Shown piece after piece: positions 32,701-43,669 of a DNA stretch of 64,000 nucleotides (position 1 is its first letter; each line of letters opens with the position of its first letter). This DNA comes from Sanderia malayensis (taxonomy: Eukaryota > Cnidaria > Scyphozoa > Semaeostomeae > Pelagiidae): contig RQOL01000699.1 of NCBI GenBank assembly GCA_013076295.1, positions 744,001 through 808,000 on the forward strand. The letters are read 5' to 3'. Below the pieces are notes generated by a model. The model saw only the letters and a program-made list of their open reading frames with translations, was not told the DNA's origin and did not search any database. Both the position numbers and the translations under genes were made by a program.

Positions 32701-35654
32701 GATAGAGGATGAGTATACGCCGATCATGGACGCAAACCACTCGTATGCAATGCAGAGTGGCAGTTGTGTGTTTATTGACACTGGTCGTTCGCAGATTGTC
32801 AATGAAATGTCTTCGACTGTGTATCAGAGTGGTCAAGACAAAACCAACCGTGTGGAGAGTTTGAGTGATGCATCAACTACGTTACCAAGCAATCGGTGTA
32901 AAGAAACTCGAGAAAACTCTGTCGTCATTTCGAGTGAACCGAAGCATAAAGGATTGGTTTCGGACGTTGAAGGGAGCGCGGCAGAGATCTCTCCGCGCCC
33001 TGTGAGTCTTAGTAATGTTGTTTTGTCGCAAACGAGGCCAAACATCAGCGCGGGAAATTCAGCAGTGTCTAAAACCTTGCTGTCGCCAGCAATAAACAAC
33101 AGCGCGCCAAGTGGGACAACCCCTGTAGAAAACCCAGGCTCATCAAATGCGTCCTTGAATCAGAAGAACGACACACCAGACTCTTTCAAACATAAACTCG
33201 TCCAGCCTGTCGGCAATTCTTCAAATTTTCCCTTGGCTGGCTTCAATTCAAGCAAGAACACGAATGATTCGCTAGCTCCAGTTTCAAATTCGAGTCACCC
33301 CAATGTCACAGTCACGCAGAGTAATTCAAATTTGCCTGGCAACAATAATGCACAGAATAACTGTAATGCGACCACGCAGTCACAAAGTGGACTGACAAGC
33401 TGCCTTACTGCTTGTACCAGCGCATTTGCCGTAACGAATAGCAACAAACCAACTGTGGAAATTGATAAGAATTCAAAGAGTCCTAAAGATAATAAACAAA
33501 TGAAGGATAATAATCAATTAACTGATCCATTGAATTCACAGCCCGCTTCTGTGTTGCCACCTAATTTGTCATCGTCTGTTAATGTGTCTGCAATAAATGA
33601 ATATACTTTGAAAAGTGGCACCACTGCTGGACAATGCCAACCGGTAGGGGTCACCCCGAACGAGGCCCCGCAGCAACATGGCAGTGACGTCACATCGAGG
33701 CAGGCATGGGCCACTGGTGTACCACACAAGCCCGCGAAGCAGAATCCAGGAAGTAGCGAACTGTCGTTGCAGATTTCAATTAATAAAAAACTTGCCCGGT
33801 CTCCCAACAAGCCGATGATCGCGTTGGAGGGAAAAACAATGCCTGACTTGGCTGTTGTGGAAGAGGCAGTCAATAATATTGCTAATGACGAGACGAACAG
33901 TTCTTCTAAGCCAACTGTTGGTTTGATGCCCGTTGTTCCCGCTTCGCCAAGTAATGCAAAGAAGAGGAAAGCTGAACCGGTTTCAAGGACCCTTGCCAGC
34001 TGGACGCGCGGTGCAATGAAGTAATTTTTGACTGTTTTATTTAACTCCCGACTAATCAACCCCCTGTCATTGAGACTCAACAAATATTGTCTTGAATCAA
34101 CTGGTCCGTCTTTGTGTTGGTTAGTTTTTGGTCTGATATTTAGACTTTGATTTGTTTTTGCATTTTTAGCTTGGTGCAGAAAGTGTCCCGTTTCAGAGGG
34201 CCGAATAAGCAGAAAGGAGAGATGAATGCTGCATCATGGTTCACAAGACCAGGTAAACTTTGAGCACAACTTCAATCCCCGTCTCAACTTCTCTCTTCAT
34301 ATTGAGTTCACTTGGAGCATAATACGGAGGAGCATAATATACTGTTGATTCTCTGCTGTGGTTCATGTAATTTGTTTATTTCATTCTTGATAAGATCTAA
34401 AGGGATTTCAATGCTATTTGATGTAAGTCGCTAGTTTATTTGTGTACGGGTTAATATACAATGAAGATTGTTCTGATTGGATTGCAGTGAGCCCTTCAGA
34501 CGCACCTGGCTACTACAAAGTCATCAAACAACCCATGGATTTGAGCACGATCAAAAAGAAGTTGGAGGTAGTTGTCATTTAATTTGTCTCTTAATACACA
34601 TCACTTTGGGAAGGATTGCTCCTCGATCAGTACACTTGGCAAATAGATTTAGTCATGCGTTGCATGCTACTTTTAGTGAAAAAATTCATAGCAAATACCT
34701 GTGTTGCTTAAACATGCATTTGATATACAGTGAGGGAAATACTATGTGCCTCTGTCACCGGGTGCTTCAGTTACTTATTGCGTATTAAATTTACCGTTAA
34801 AACTTAAGAATGTTTTTGTTACAGGATGGTGCTTACAAAGACTGTACAGAGTTCTATGCTGACATGCACCTAATCAAATCGAACTGCTATACATACAATC
34901 CTGCAGATCATGCAGTTAGAAAGGTCAGTTGGCGTGTGTCATTATTTTTGTACGAATTTTTTTAGCTTGACCATGTCACGGTCTTCTTGTAACTCGCGGC
35001 TGTATTTTTGTACTTGTTTTTAATCCGTAGGACTGTGACTTGGTTTTTGCCTTCTTTGAAGAAGAATATTACAAATTTATGAAGAAGTGGCAAAATGTGA
35101 GTTGTTTTAAGCTGACTTCTATGTTTTGCCTGCAAGTCAGGCTTTTCAACGTAGTTAATCCCGAATACCAAGCGAAGATCTACCTACAATGGTATAGTGA
35201 ACCATAAAGGAAACCCAATTGTGATTTCTTATATCCAAAGTTTGTTGAATCGAGGTTAATGTAACAGTTCAATGTACAAGGTGTTTAGTTTGCTACACAG
35301 TGAATATCGCTTTGTCAAAGAGAGGTTGGTCTGACTGCGGCGACCACAGGAGCATTTTACTAAATTTGGGTAGGGACGTTGCGCCCACGTTTCAAAGCAC
35401 ACCCCCAATTTTTCACAAATGTATACCTGACCTTGTACAAATTTTTCGAAAACCAAGTACTGTAATACCTGTTTTAATCCAATTACGATTGTCCATCGTT
35501 ATGATACTAAAGTCGTGCAAATCGCGATAGACCGGAATTACAAGGTTTGGTGTCGGTTTTGTAAATTTTTTAATGCCTAAATGCAGATAAATTTTAACGA
35601 AGTATTTTTGTTTTTCAGTCGAGTCCATCTCCACAAAAGAAAATCAAACTTTAG
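26767..35654 (+). CDS. EMSY: EMSY homologue with C-terminal bromodomain
   Basis: Thirteen exons join in phase: 26767-26836, 28792-28849, 28971-29012, 29118-29192, 29290-29447, 29570-29689, 30037-30789, 31119-34020, 34170-34252, 34488-34567, 34825-34923, 35031-35096, 35619-35654; 1513 residues. EMSY is a chromatin regulator (BRCA2- and SIN3-associated). Residues about 10-100 are the ENT domain (LSREEAKRILRRLELDAYSS, then ISTERHRAEVRRVVND, EWSIEGRRLVSLTPRLVPQT). The middle is long, low-complexity and Ser/Thr/Asn-rich with a KIVSIAKSVPMTTGFKMIAV segment. Residues about 1385-1500 form a bromodomain: helix Z, PGYYKVIKQPMDLSTIKKKL, and the acetyl-lysine Asn in CYTYN (N1472). Exon 8 reads into TAA at 34021 inside the donor GTAATT, so without splicing the protein ends before the bromodomain. 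Intron 1 is about 2 kb. Confidence 0.9.
27131..27618 (+). repeat. 137-bp direct duplication in EMSY intron 1
   Basis: 27131-27267 and 27482-27618 are the same length and differ at only a few bases, spaced 351 bp apart. No terminal inverted repeats, so it looks like a local segmental duplication. Confidence 0.9.
29804..29835. repeat. Perfect 14-bp hairpin, 4-bp loop
   Basis: ccttttaacaaagt / actttgttaaaagg around agac, in EMSY intron 6. No U-rich tail or other gene context, so no function is assigned. Confidence 0.8.
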
Positions 35655-35819
35655 CCACGATTATCGCGATTATCGTGGAAAGAAGTAGATTAGTTTAAAA
35701 TTGAAAAATGTAAATTGTACAAATGATAATACACATGTTTATGCTTAGAAAACCCGTTGTGCTGTGTCATCTACTGTGGTAACAGTATTTTTACTACCTT
35801 GTTTATTTGATATTATATC

Positions 35820-36640
35820 ATCATCATCAGTGACGTATTTCGTCTGCGTGCGCAGACATTACGCGGTTTACCACCGCCCTCCAAGCTTGGCGATCTTGTG
35901 CAGTTTTCTCTATTACCTCCTCTGTGTATAGGCCAACTTTATGCATATCCTGCTCCACAATTTTTATCCATGTTGTTCTTTGTTGACCTCTTGGGAGTTT
36001 AACTTTCCTTTTGGCTTCTTTCAACGCTTTCCTAGCGGGTGTTTCTTCATTTAGCCTCATTAGGTGTCCATACCATTTTATTCTTCGCCTTCTGATGTTT
36101 TTACTCCACTTCACCATTTTTGTTTTTTCATAAAGTTCCTCGTTTGTTACTTTATCTTCCCATTTGATCCCTAGCATCCTTCTTAGTAGCTTTCTTTGAA
36201 ATACATCTATTTTGTTTCCCATTGATTTGTTGAGTGTCCAAAGTTCAGAGTTATATAGAAACACACTCTCGATGTATGCTCTCATTGCTCTTATTTTTAT
36301 CCTTATAGACAATTTTTTGTTTTCTAATATATCCTTGATACTGTTGTAGGTGTATATGGCTAGACCTTTTCTTCTTGTTATATCATTTTCAGTGTCTAAT
36401 ATGCTTCCAAGATATTTACATTTTTTCCAATCTTCGTTTCCATTTCTTTCGATTTCATATTCCTCTCTTTTGGTTTCATTTTCCTTCAGATTTTTCTTAT
36501 CCAATTTTGGTGGTACATTTTCCTTTACTACTTCCGTGTTCATCTTATTGTTAGTTATCCAGCCAATGTCATCGGCATATTGTTGGTCGATTTGGAACGA
36601 TGATGGGTTGCTCCAAATATTGTTGCAACTATAATGGTTG
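35820..36640 (-). mobile_element. 5'-truncated LINE, reverse transcriptase C-terminal part
   Basis: A minus-strand frame of about 265 codons continues upstream of its first Met: QQYADDIGWITNN carries the YADD catalytic box of reverse transcriptase near 36570, followed by CKYLGSILDTEN, RAMRAYIESVFLYNSELWTL, LLRRMLGIKWEDKVTNEELY and IKWYGHLMRLNEETPAR, the standard order after the RT palm in RTE/Jockey-type elements. The element ends in a TGA-triplet tail (35816-35830 on the plus strand reads tcatcatcatca), typical of a LINE 3' end. Endonuclease and the N-terminal RT blocks are missing. Confidence 0.88.
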
Positions 36641-37104
36641 GTTGGGATCTTGCTGTAATTGTGTTCTTCTGTCAGGGCATTTCGTTTATCTTCTAGTGCA
36701 TATTATAGCATATTATAGCACTAACTAAAATCAAGCCCATTCTTATTCTGATATTTTTCAATTTTTAGGTTTTTTAATATAGCAAAGAAGTGTCATGTAT
36801 GCGTAACACAGTATATGTTCATTTCATTATATGTGAATATATATATATATATTCGTACATATTTCTAGACAAACCGTATTGGGTAATGTTGTATAATATC
36901 ATTATTGTAGTATGTAGTAGTATGCTATGTCGGTGTTGGCTGGAGGAGTTGCGATTCTTGCATATACTGGATATTTGGATTGCGCCAACGTTTTTAATCC
37001 TTTTTACACCATCCTGGTTTCGTATGGTAACAGGAATAATTGACAATTGTGTTGTTGAAGTTTGTTTTTTTTGTTGTAGTATAGTAGTTTCAAGCTTCTT
37101 GCTT
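36641..37104. other. Region between LINE and telomere-like repeat
   Basis: AT-rich, with a (TA)n run near 36838-36851 and a tandem tagcatatta pair near 36701-36720. No gene seen. Confidence 0.5.
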
Positions 37105-37432
37105 ATGTGGAGGAGAAGGTGGTCAGCATGCGCAGTAGCGTAAGTATTTGTACTGCGCAGGATCGTATATGACGTAATGGTGTCTTTAATGGCTGAGACA
37201 TTGGCTTCCAGCTTAGGGTTAGGGTTAGGGTTAGGGTTAGGCTATGCGGAGGAAAAGGTGGTCAGCATGCGTAGTAGCGTGATTATTGGCGCTGCGCAGG
37301 AGTGTATATGACGTGTGGTGCCTTTAATGGCCGATGCAATGGCTTTCGGATTAGGGTTAGGGCTAGTTTTAGGGGCCAGGGCTAGGGTTGCGATATGCGG
37401 AGGAGAAATGTGGTCTGAATGCGAAGTAGCAT
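37105..37432. repeat. Tandem repeat with interstitial TTAGGG array
   Basis: Units starting at 37105, 37244 and 37395 (periods about 139 and 151 bp) share atgtggaggagaaggtggtc, cagtagcg, ctgcgcagg and tatatgacg. The first unit ends in almost five TTAGGG repeats (37213-37241); the second ends in degenerate ones (ttagggttagggctag). This is the make-up of a subtelomeric-type satellite, here in single-copy gene territory. Confidence 0.88.
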
Positions 37433-37439
37433 TTTTACA

Positions 37440-37874
37440 TACCGTAAATTCTCTATTAAGCCCCCCTCAATTAAGCCCCCCTCTCTAATTAGCCCCCCTC
37501 CTTTTAAGAAGGAAAAATTTAATAAGCCCCCCTCTCAATTTAGCCCCCCCAATCTTCACTGATGCCAAAATAAGTAGACTTGACAAACAACTGAGATTTT
37601 AATTTTATTCATTGGTCGTTCAATACTTCTCAACAAATTCAAACAAATCATTTAGGCTTAAGCATTGTAGATATAAACGTTTTTCACGCAGACTTCATTG
37701 AATAATGTATTTCATGTATTATTTAATGTATTTCCATCACTGAAAATGGTTTTCTATTACAAAATATTTATTAAGCCCCTCTCTCAATTTAGCCCCCCCT
37801 TTCTAATAAGCCCCCTCTTTAAAGTACTGAAAAACAATAAGCCCCCCGGGGGGCTTAAAAGAGAATTTACGGTA
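37440..37874. mobile_element. C-run MITE, copy 1
   Basis: Inverted ends taccgtaaattctct / gagaatttacggta with repeated aagcccccc runs inside both ends, TA at each border. A 432-bp near-identical copy is at 55776-56207. Noncoding; the plus-strand frame inside is fortuitous. Confidence 0.92.
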
Positions 37875-38694
37875 TTTCTTTGTCTTTTTATTGGAACTTC
37901 GCGGGACTGTCGATGACTTTATTGCTTTCGAGCCCCGTTTTGACATTTATTAAGACCCAACCAAAACCACCAAAACCAAGCACGTGTGTCGTGTGTCTTG
38001 TGTCGTGTTTTTTTTTGCCTTGCCTTGAGTTCCAAGTGCGTTACAAAGTTTTGTTGGCACGAGAAATTAGTTTTTTATATCTTCCAAAGATTTGCATATC
38101 AAGTGAGTGCAATTATTTTCAATTTTCTTTTTTGGGCTCTTCAAATAGATTTCGAGATGTTTCGCCCACACGGTATGAGCAAGCTAGAAAAATTTTCCCG
38201 CCACACGCGATCTACTTTTTTACACCTGTGAAAGGGCCTACTTTTGCGTGCGATGCCATGGGAGTTCCATCCTAAAATCTTCGCGTTACTGTGAACAAAT
38301 ATAAAATTTCAGCACGCATCCTTTTCAGCAATTATCCAGGCATTTTTGGCAGCCGTAGCCTTAATTCCGAGCCAACACACTTTATAACCACACCCATGCC
38401 ACGCCCAATAGGTGACGGATTCGCCCTAATCTCATTGCCCCTCCCTGCTGATTATATTTCTGAGTTTTCTAATATATCTACCTATAAACGTAAATTAAGG
38501 TTCCAACCTTTATTTTCAATTGACGATTAAAAATGACTAAAAATGTAAGTTGCTTTTAACCCATGTTGAAAGCAACATTTTTGTTTTAACTTTCTGATTT
38601 ATCAAGCTGTTTTTTAATTTAATTTATTGGATTCAATTAGATTTAATATATATTTTTAGGGTTACCAGTGGAACCTTTTATTTATGTGAAAATT
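37875..38694. other. Upstream region of the zinc-finger gene
   Basis: Contains an acceptor (tttttag at 38653-38659) just before the translated part of the first coding exon, so a noncoding 5' exon must lie upstream. The donor gtaagt at 38545 (after aaaaat) is a good candidate for its end. No conserved frame. Confidence 0.45.
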
Positions 38695-40694
38695 ATGTCC
38701 GCAACTGATATGTCTGAACAAGAAGAATATATTCCATCAAGCTCTGAAGATGAAGATGATTGTTGGTCTCCAAATGAATCTAAGACAAAGAAATTCAGAA
38801 AATCAATAAAGGAACATAAGCCCGGTATGTATTAATTTCTGTTAACTTGACTATATTCAGTTACACACATTTTTTTATATGAAACTAAGCTCCGAAGTAG
38901 TGCTCAGTTTCTTAAACTTTATGGCCATTTTAGTACTAAAAGTTTCTTAAAAGTTTCTAAATTTGGAAGTGCAAATAGGTAAGAAATTCAAAGAGACATC
39001 ACAATTCAATGCAAATAAAGAGTAACAAAACAATTGTCAACTCCATGTCGTGTCAATTCCATCTAAGTCTTCGTATGTAAAATAATCATCACTGCCGTCT
39101 TCAAAATACAATCAAAACTGCCCCATTTGCATGTTTTACCAGGTAACACGGTTTCTTAAGCATGACGGAAAGTAGTACTAAAGTTTCTTAATTTTTTTGG
39201 TATCTTAGGGGCCGGTTTCTTATAGAGGGTTTCTTATAAAACAAAATGCGTGTATTCACCTTCAACCTTTGTTATTATTTTCATGATCCAGATATTTTTT
39301 GATTTGGCAAACTGTCTTGATGCATCTGAAAGCTATCATAAATGTAACAAAGCCATGAAAATCTATTTCAGCATGCATAGAAATGAAGTTTGAATGTGCA
39401 CTTTTTCGCTATTTCGAAGATCATCTTTTGGACGAGGAAAAGGTACATATTCATGTCTGCTTTATGAGTTTGATTTCCATCTTTATGAAATCAAATGAAG
39501 TAGTAATTTCATCCCGTGTTTTTTTGTTAAGGAAGTGGTGAAAAAAAATGAAACTATCAAAAGTAATGGTGTGGAAGGTAAGACATGGTGTAACTAAGTT
39601 TGAATTACTCCTATTTTAATAGCTTAATGTTTTATTACTTCAATTTGCTGGCCATATTTGCATTAATGTTTGTTCTAGGTCAAACGCAACAATGCGAGTT
39701 TTGCAAAGAGCTATTTGATGTGAAGCTTGTAGCATCCCATGAAAAATGGTGTCAAAGTAGAAATACTTGTGTGGAGGATACAAGGGGACGGCATTGTGAC
39801 GTGAATGGTAGAGAGTGTGATACAGAAGAGAAACCTTTTAAATGTACTACGTGTGGAAAAGGATTTGCACGCCCAAGTGATTTTAGAAGGCATCAAAGAA
39901 TACACACAGGAGAAAAGCCGTTTGAATGTAGTACATGTGGAAAAAGATTTGGAGAATCAGGCAGTCTTAGAAAACATGAACGGTCACACACAGGAGAAAA
40001 GCCTTTTGAATGCACTACGTGTGGAAAAGCATTTTCATATTCAAGCCATCTTAAGGATCATGAACGATTGCATACAGGAGAAAAGCCACATGAATGTACC
40101 ACATGTGGGAAAGAGTTTACACGATCAAGTGGTTTAAGAAGACATGTAAGAATACACACAGGAGAAAAGCCTTTTGAATGTAGTACATGTGGAAGAAGAT
40201 TTGGAGAATCAGGCAGTCTTAGAAAACATGAACTGACTCATGCAGAAGAAAGGCCATTTAAGTGTAGGCCATTTAAGTGTACTACATGTGGGAAAGAGTT
40301 TACACAAGTAGGCCATCTTAGAAAGCATCAAAGAATACACACAGGAGAAAGACCATTTAAATGTACTACATGTGGGAAAGAGTTTGTACGATCAAGCACT
40401 CTTCAAATACATCTTCGAACACACACAGGAGAAAAGCCATTTGAATGTAATACGTGTGGAAGAAGATTTGCAAAATCAAGCAACCTCAAACAGCATGAAA
40501 GAATACATACGGGAGAAATGCCGTATCAATGTTCTACATGTGGAAAAGGATTTTCTGACAAATGCAATTTTAGAAGACATATCCGAATACATACAAAAGA
40601 AAAACCATATGAATGTAATACATGTGGGAAGCAGTTTAGACAATCAACTGCTCGTAGAACACATGAACGGTCACACACAGGAGAAAAGCCATAA
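38695..40694 (+). CDS. C2H2 zinc-finger protein, ten tandem fingers
   Basis: Exons 38695-38824, 39372-39442, 39532-39577 and 39679-40694 join in phase to 420 residues. The N-terminus is acidic ([15 protein letters not shown]) without a recognised KRAB, BTB or SCAN domain. An atypical CEFCKELF...H...C motif starts exon 4, then ten Kruppel-type fingers with HTGEKPF linkers. Between fingers 5 and 6 a 15-bp tandem duplication (aggccatttaagtgt twice) adds five residues and lengthens the linker. Linkers at fingers 8 and 9 are changed (HTGEMP, HTKEKP). A likely DNA-binding transcription factor with unknown targets. Fingers 2 and 5 have the same helix (GESGSLRKH), so they arose by recent duplication. 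Confidence 0.9.
38864..39252. mobile_element. Diverged TTTCTTA-type MITE in zinc-finger gene intron 1
   Basis: Ends cacacattttttta / aaaatgcgtg with TA on both sides, and inner agtttcttaa and ggtttcttat motifs as in the copies at 4966-5370 and 11865-12256. 389 bp, noncoding, clearly older than those two. Confidence 0.78.
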
Positions 40695-40800
40695 TGCACT
40701 ACTTGTGGAAAGAAATTTAAGCAATCAATCAGTCTTGAAACACATGTGCGAACACATACAGGATAAAAGCATAATGTACTAAATGTGCAAAACAATTTGA
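40695..40800 (+). pseudogene. Decayed zinc fingers after the stop codon
   Basis: Directly after the TAA, the same frame reads CTTCGKKFKQSISLETHVR and THTG, a complete finger, then a second stop where GAA of HTGEKP has become TAA, then a finger remnant in another frame. The first stop fits a 3-nt deletion: ccatttgaatgc, the usual coding for PFEC, has become ccataatgc. Confidence 0.85.
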
Positions 40801-40820
40801 AGAATCAGAAGACATGTACA

Positions 40821-41232
40821 TACTCTTGTGTGCATAATAAACGGGGGGGTTAAAATAAATGGGGGGTGGGGAAAAATCCTCAAAAACTAATAAACGGGGG
40901 GGTCAAAATAAACGGGGGGATGGAATCTCCAAAAAGCAACAGAGGGGGGATGCACAGTACTAATAAATGATCTTTCTTGATGTTGAAAATCTAGAAGTGC
41001 TACTAATATAGAAAAGGAAAAATTAATTATGTTCATGCTCATCATTCACATAATTTAAGTACATCAAATGCAAATTCCAACAATTTTGTAAACAGCAGTG
41101 CAAAACCAAAAATTCTAAATTTAAATTGCCAAAAAACAATAAATGGGGGGTCATAATTAGCTCTGGGGGGTGGGAAAATTTTTAAAAAATTAATAAGCGG
41201 GGGGGGGTACGTTTATTATGCACACAAGAGTA
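40821..41232. mobile_element. G-run MITE with 22-bp perfect inverted ends
   Basis: tactcttgtgtgcataataa-ac and its complement bound 412 bp; the outer TA pairs are probably the target duplication. Inside each end are several runs of 6-9 G (acgggggggt, ataaatgggggg). It lies in the 3' flank of the zinc-finger gene. Confidence 0.9.
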
Positions 41233-41893
41233 CTGATACAATATTGATTTTTATAGTATAATCATAAATTTCATAAGGTTTTTAAATACATGCGAGAGAA
41301 GGGACATTGTTGTATTATTGTTTTGTTCAGTTCATTATCTTGTTTGCTTTTTGAAATTGTTTAATTTAATTTGGTTAAAGTACTTTTGTTAAACAGACTT
41401 TATTCCTAAAAGTTTTGTTAAAAACTGTTTAACTTATTCATAAGAAATATACTTACTGAGTGAGAGAATTTTATGAAGGCTTAAAACAAAATAATTTATC
41501 TGGATTTTAAGCTGGAAAATTAAACTGAATCCTTTTAAGAAGTTAGAATATTTGTTAATTAATATGTTGCCACTGAATTTCAATTGTTATGAGAAAAACC
41601 CATGTCTTTTTTTTTCTTTTTTCTGTTATGGAATTTCTGTAATTTTTCTTTCCAAATTTCAACTGAATGTAATGTTAGTTTATAATTAACGATTAACGAC
41701 CACAAAATTTAGGCTAAGTGAAATGACCTATCTCCATGATACGAAACGACACTACGCCATTATGTCCAGTATTTAACTCTATACTGACCTCCTCGATGCA
41801 CCTGATCGGAGACCTGAAGTGAGATATATTTTAGCTTATGTTTTGAGTTTTGATTATCTTCTGTCTAATTCCACCGAGGAATATGAACAAGAA
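41233..41893. other. Upstream region of RBMX2
   Basis: AT-rich, no exon recognised apart from the likely RBMX2 5' UTR near 41720-41893. No TATA box identified. Confidence 0.4.
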
Positions 41894-43242
41894 ATGAATC
41901 CTTTGACGTAAGTAGCTGTATTATTTGTTTGTTCGAATGATTATCTAACAGGAAAATAGATTTTTAGCTGTGCCTTTAATAGATTTTTAGCGTTTCTTGT
42001 TGGGCCTAGCCCATTTATTCGTCAAAACAAGTTGCACGTGCGTTTATTTGACACAGCTTTGGATTATTTTTTAGGAATGTGAGAAATATAACTAAGTTGA
42101 ATGAACAAGAACTGAAGTACGGAATCTTTGATGCTGCAAAATCTTGGCATAATCAGTACAAAAATAGTGCATACATATTTATCGGTCAGTGTGTCTGGTC
42201 TGTCTTTCCTTTCTGTTGATTTTATTTTGATATGATGGTTCATAATTCGATATTTATTATCCCGTATGTTTAAGTTTGTTATACTGGTTGCTTCTTATTT
42301 GTTTCTTAGGTGGTTTGCCATACGAATTAACTGAAGGGGATATTATTTGTGTTTTTTCACAGTAAGTCTTTTATTCAGAGATTCAATGCTCCTCTCTGTG
42401 TTGTTGTGGCCATGTGATGTGTTCCTCTCTTCATGAGGTTGTTCTTGCCATCTTTCTAGGTATGGTGAGATTGTCAACATCAATTTGGTCAGGGATAAGA
42501 AAACAGGAAAATCGAAAGGTTATGGATTCATTGCTTACGAGAACCAGAGAAGTACAATACTTGCAGTAGACAACCTCAATGGAATAAAAGTATGAGTTAC
42601 AGAATTAAGTTTCTCAAATGTGCCCCTGTGCGAGCTTAAAGTATTTATAATAAGTAGGAAAACAACATTGTTGTTGGACCAGAAAATGTTGAGCAGGCAA
42701 GATATGAAGGAATCTATTCGAGTGCAAAGGCAACCATAAAGCATATATATGATAAGTCAAAATTAAGGGAGCCAGAAAGATGTTTGAAACATCAAGGAAT
42801 TGAAATTAAATCACGGCCATCTAGTTGAGGTTTAACTGCATAAATAAGATGAAGATGAGCACCTCAATTTGGCAGGTCTAGATGACATTTAGCAGGTCTA
42901 GATGACATTTGCCAGGTCTAGTGCAGTGCATGTTAAATATTTTTACGATTTCTTTGTTGCCAGCTCGGTGGTCGCACAATTAGAGTTGACCATGTTGAAG
43001 AGTATCGCAGACCGAAAGGAGATGAGAAAGATGAAAGTGGCAAATTTAAAGAGAAAGTAGAGACTGGGTGTGCACCAAAGACCCCACCCCCAGAATCAGA
43101 AGAGAGTGATGATACGGAGAGGGTAGAGAGGAAGAAGCAAAAGAAAATGAAAAAGAAAGCAAAAAAGGAGCACAAGTCATCCAGGAAAAGAGAACACAAA
43201 AAGTCCAGTCACAAGGAGCACTCAAAGAAACATAGAATGTGA
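41894..43242 (+). CDS. RBMX2: RBMX2, spliceosomal RRM protein
   Basis: Five exons (41894-41907, 42075-42184, 42310-42361, 42460-42589, 42964-43242) give 194 residues. RBMX2 is the Ist3/Snu17 orthologue of the RES complex, acting in the activated spliceosome. The N-terminus [20 protein letters not shown] and one RRM (about 36-114) match the family closely: [16 protein letters not shown] as RNP2 region, [11 protein letters not shown] as RNP1, then GRTIRVDHV at the end. The C-terminal 80 residues are a Lys/Glu/Ser-rich tail ([16 protein letters not shown]), shorter than in human RBMX2 (322 residues). The first coding exon holds only 14 nt. The gene converges with the DUF1295 gene, 427 bp apart. 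Confidence 0.95.
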
Positions 43243-43669
43243 GGCTTGCAGTTTGGTTACTTATCATTTTGTTTGGACAAGTCTCACAATGAAAAAAGCC
43301 AATGGAAGGAATTTAAGGAGCGCAGGAAGTGTGAGCTGTGGCAATATAGCACTTTGAAACCAAAGAGAAACTTGATCAAAAGATGAACACATACATAGAA
43401 GACAGCGTGATGGGAATTTACAAGTGTAAAGAAAGACATCCGGGGTTATTGTTTTTAATAAGGAGGCTGTTGTCTTTGACTTCACAACCACAGTATTACT
43501 TCAAGACAGTTTTTGCTGACGGCATTTCATTTGTGAATCAAGTACAGTAAATATTGCCACAAAGATAACATGATAATATAGATTTCAGTTATCATCAAAA
43601 CGTTAAACGTCACAGATATATATTGTAATGTTAGCATAGTATCAAAGAATGTTTTGTTTCAAAAATTGT
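43243..43669. other. Shared 3' region of convergent genes
   Basis: Separates the RBMX2 stop from the stop of the minus-strand DUF1295 gene. Frames here on the minus strand are shadows. No element seen. Confidence 0.5.

Noticed and set aside
31346..33099. Several frames on both strands within the large EMSY exon
   Set aside because: Shadows of the 2.9 kb exon. Low-complexity coding sequence often leaves other frames open, and none shows a domain.
40526..40795. Minus-strand frame of 89 codons opposite the zinc fingers
   Set aside because: Antisense shadow of the finger repeats.
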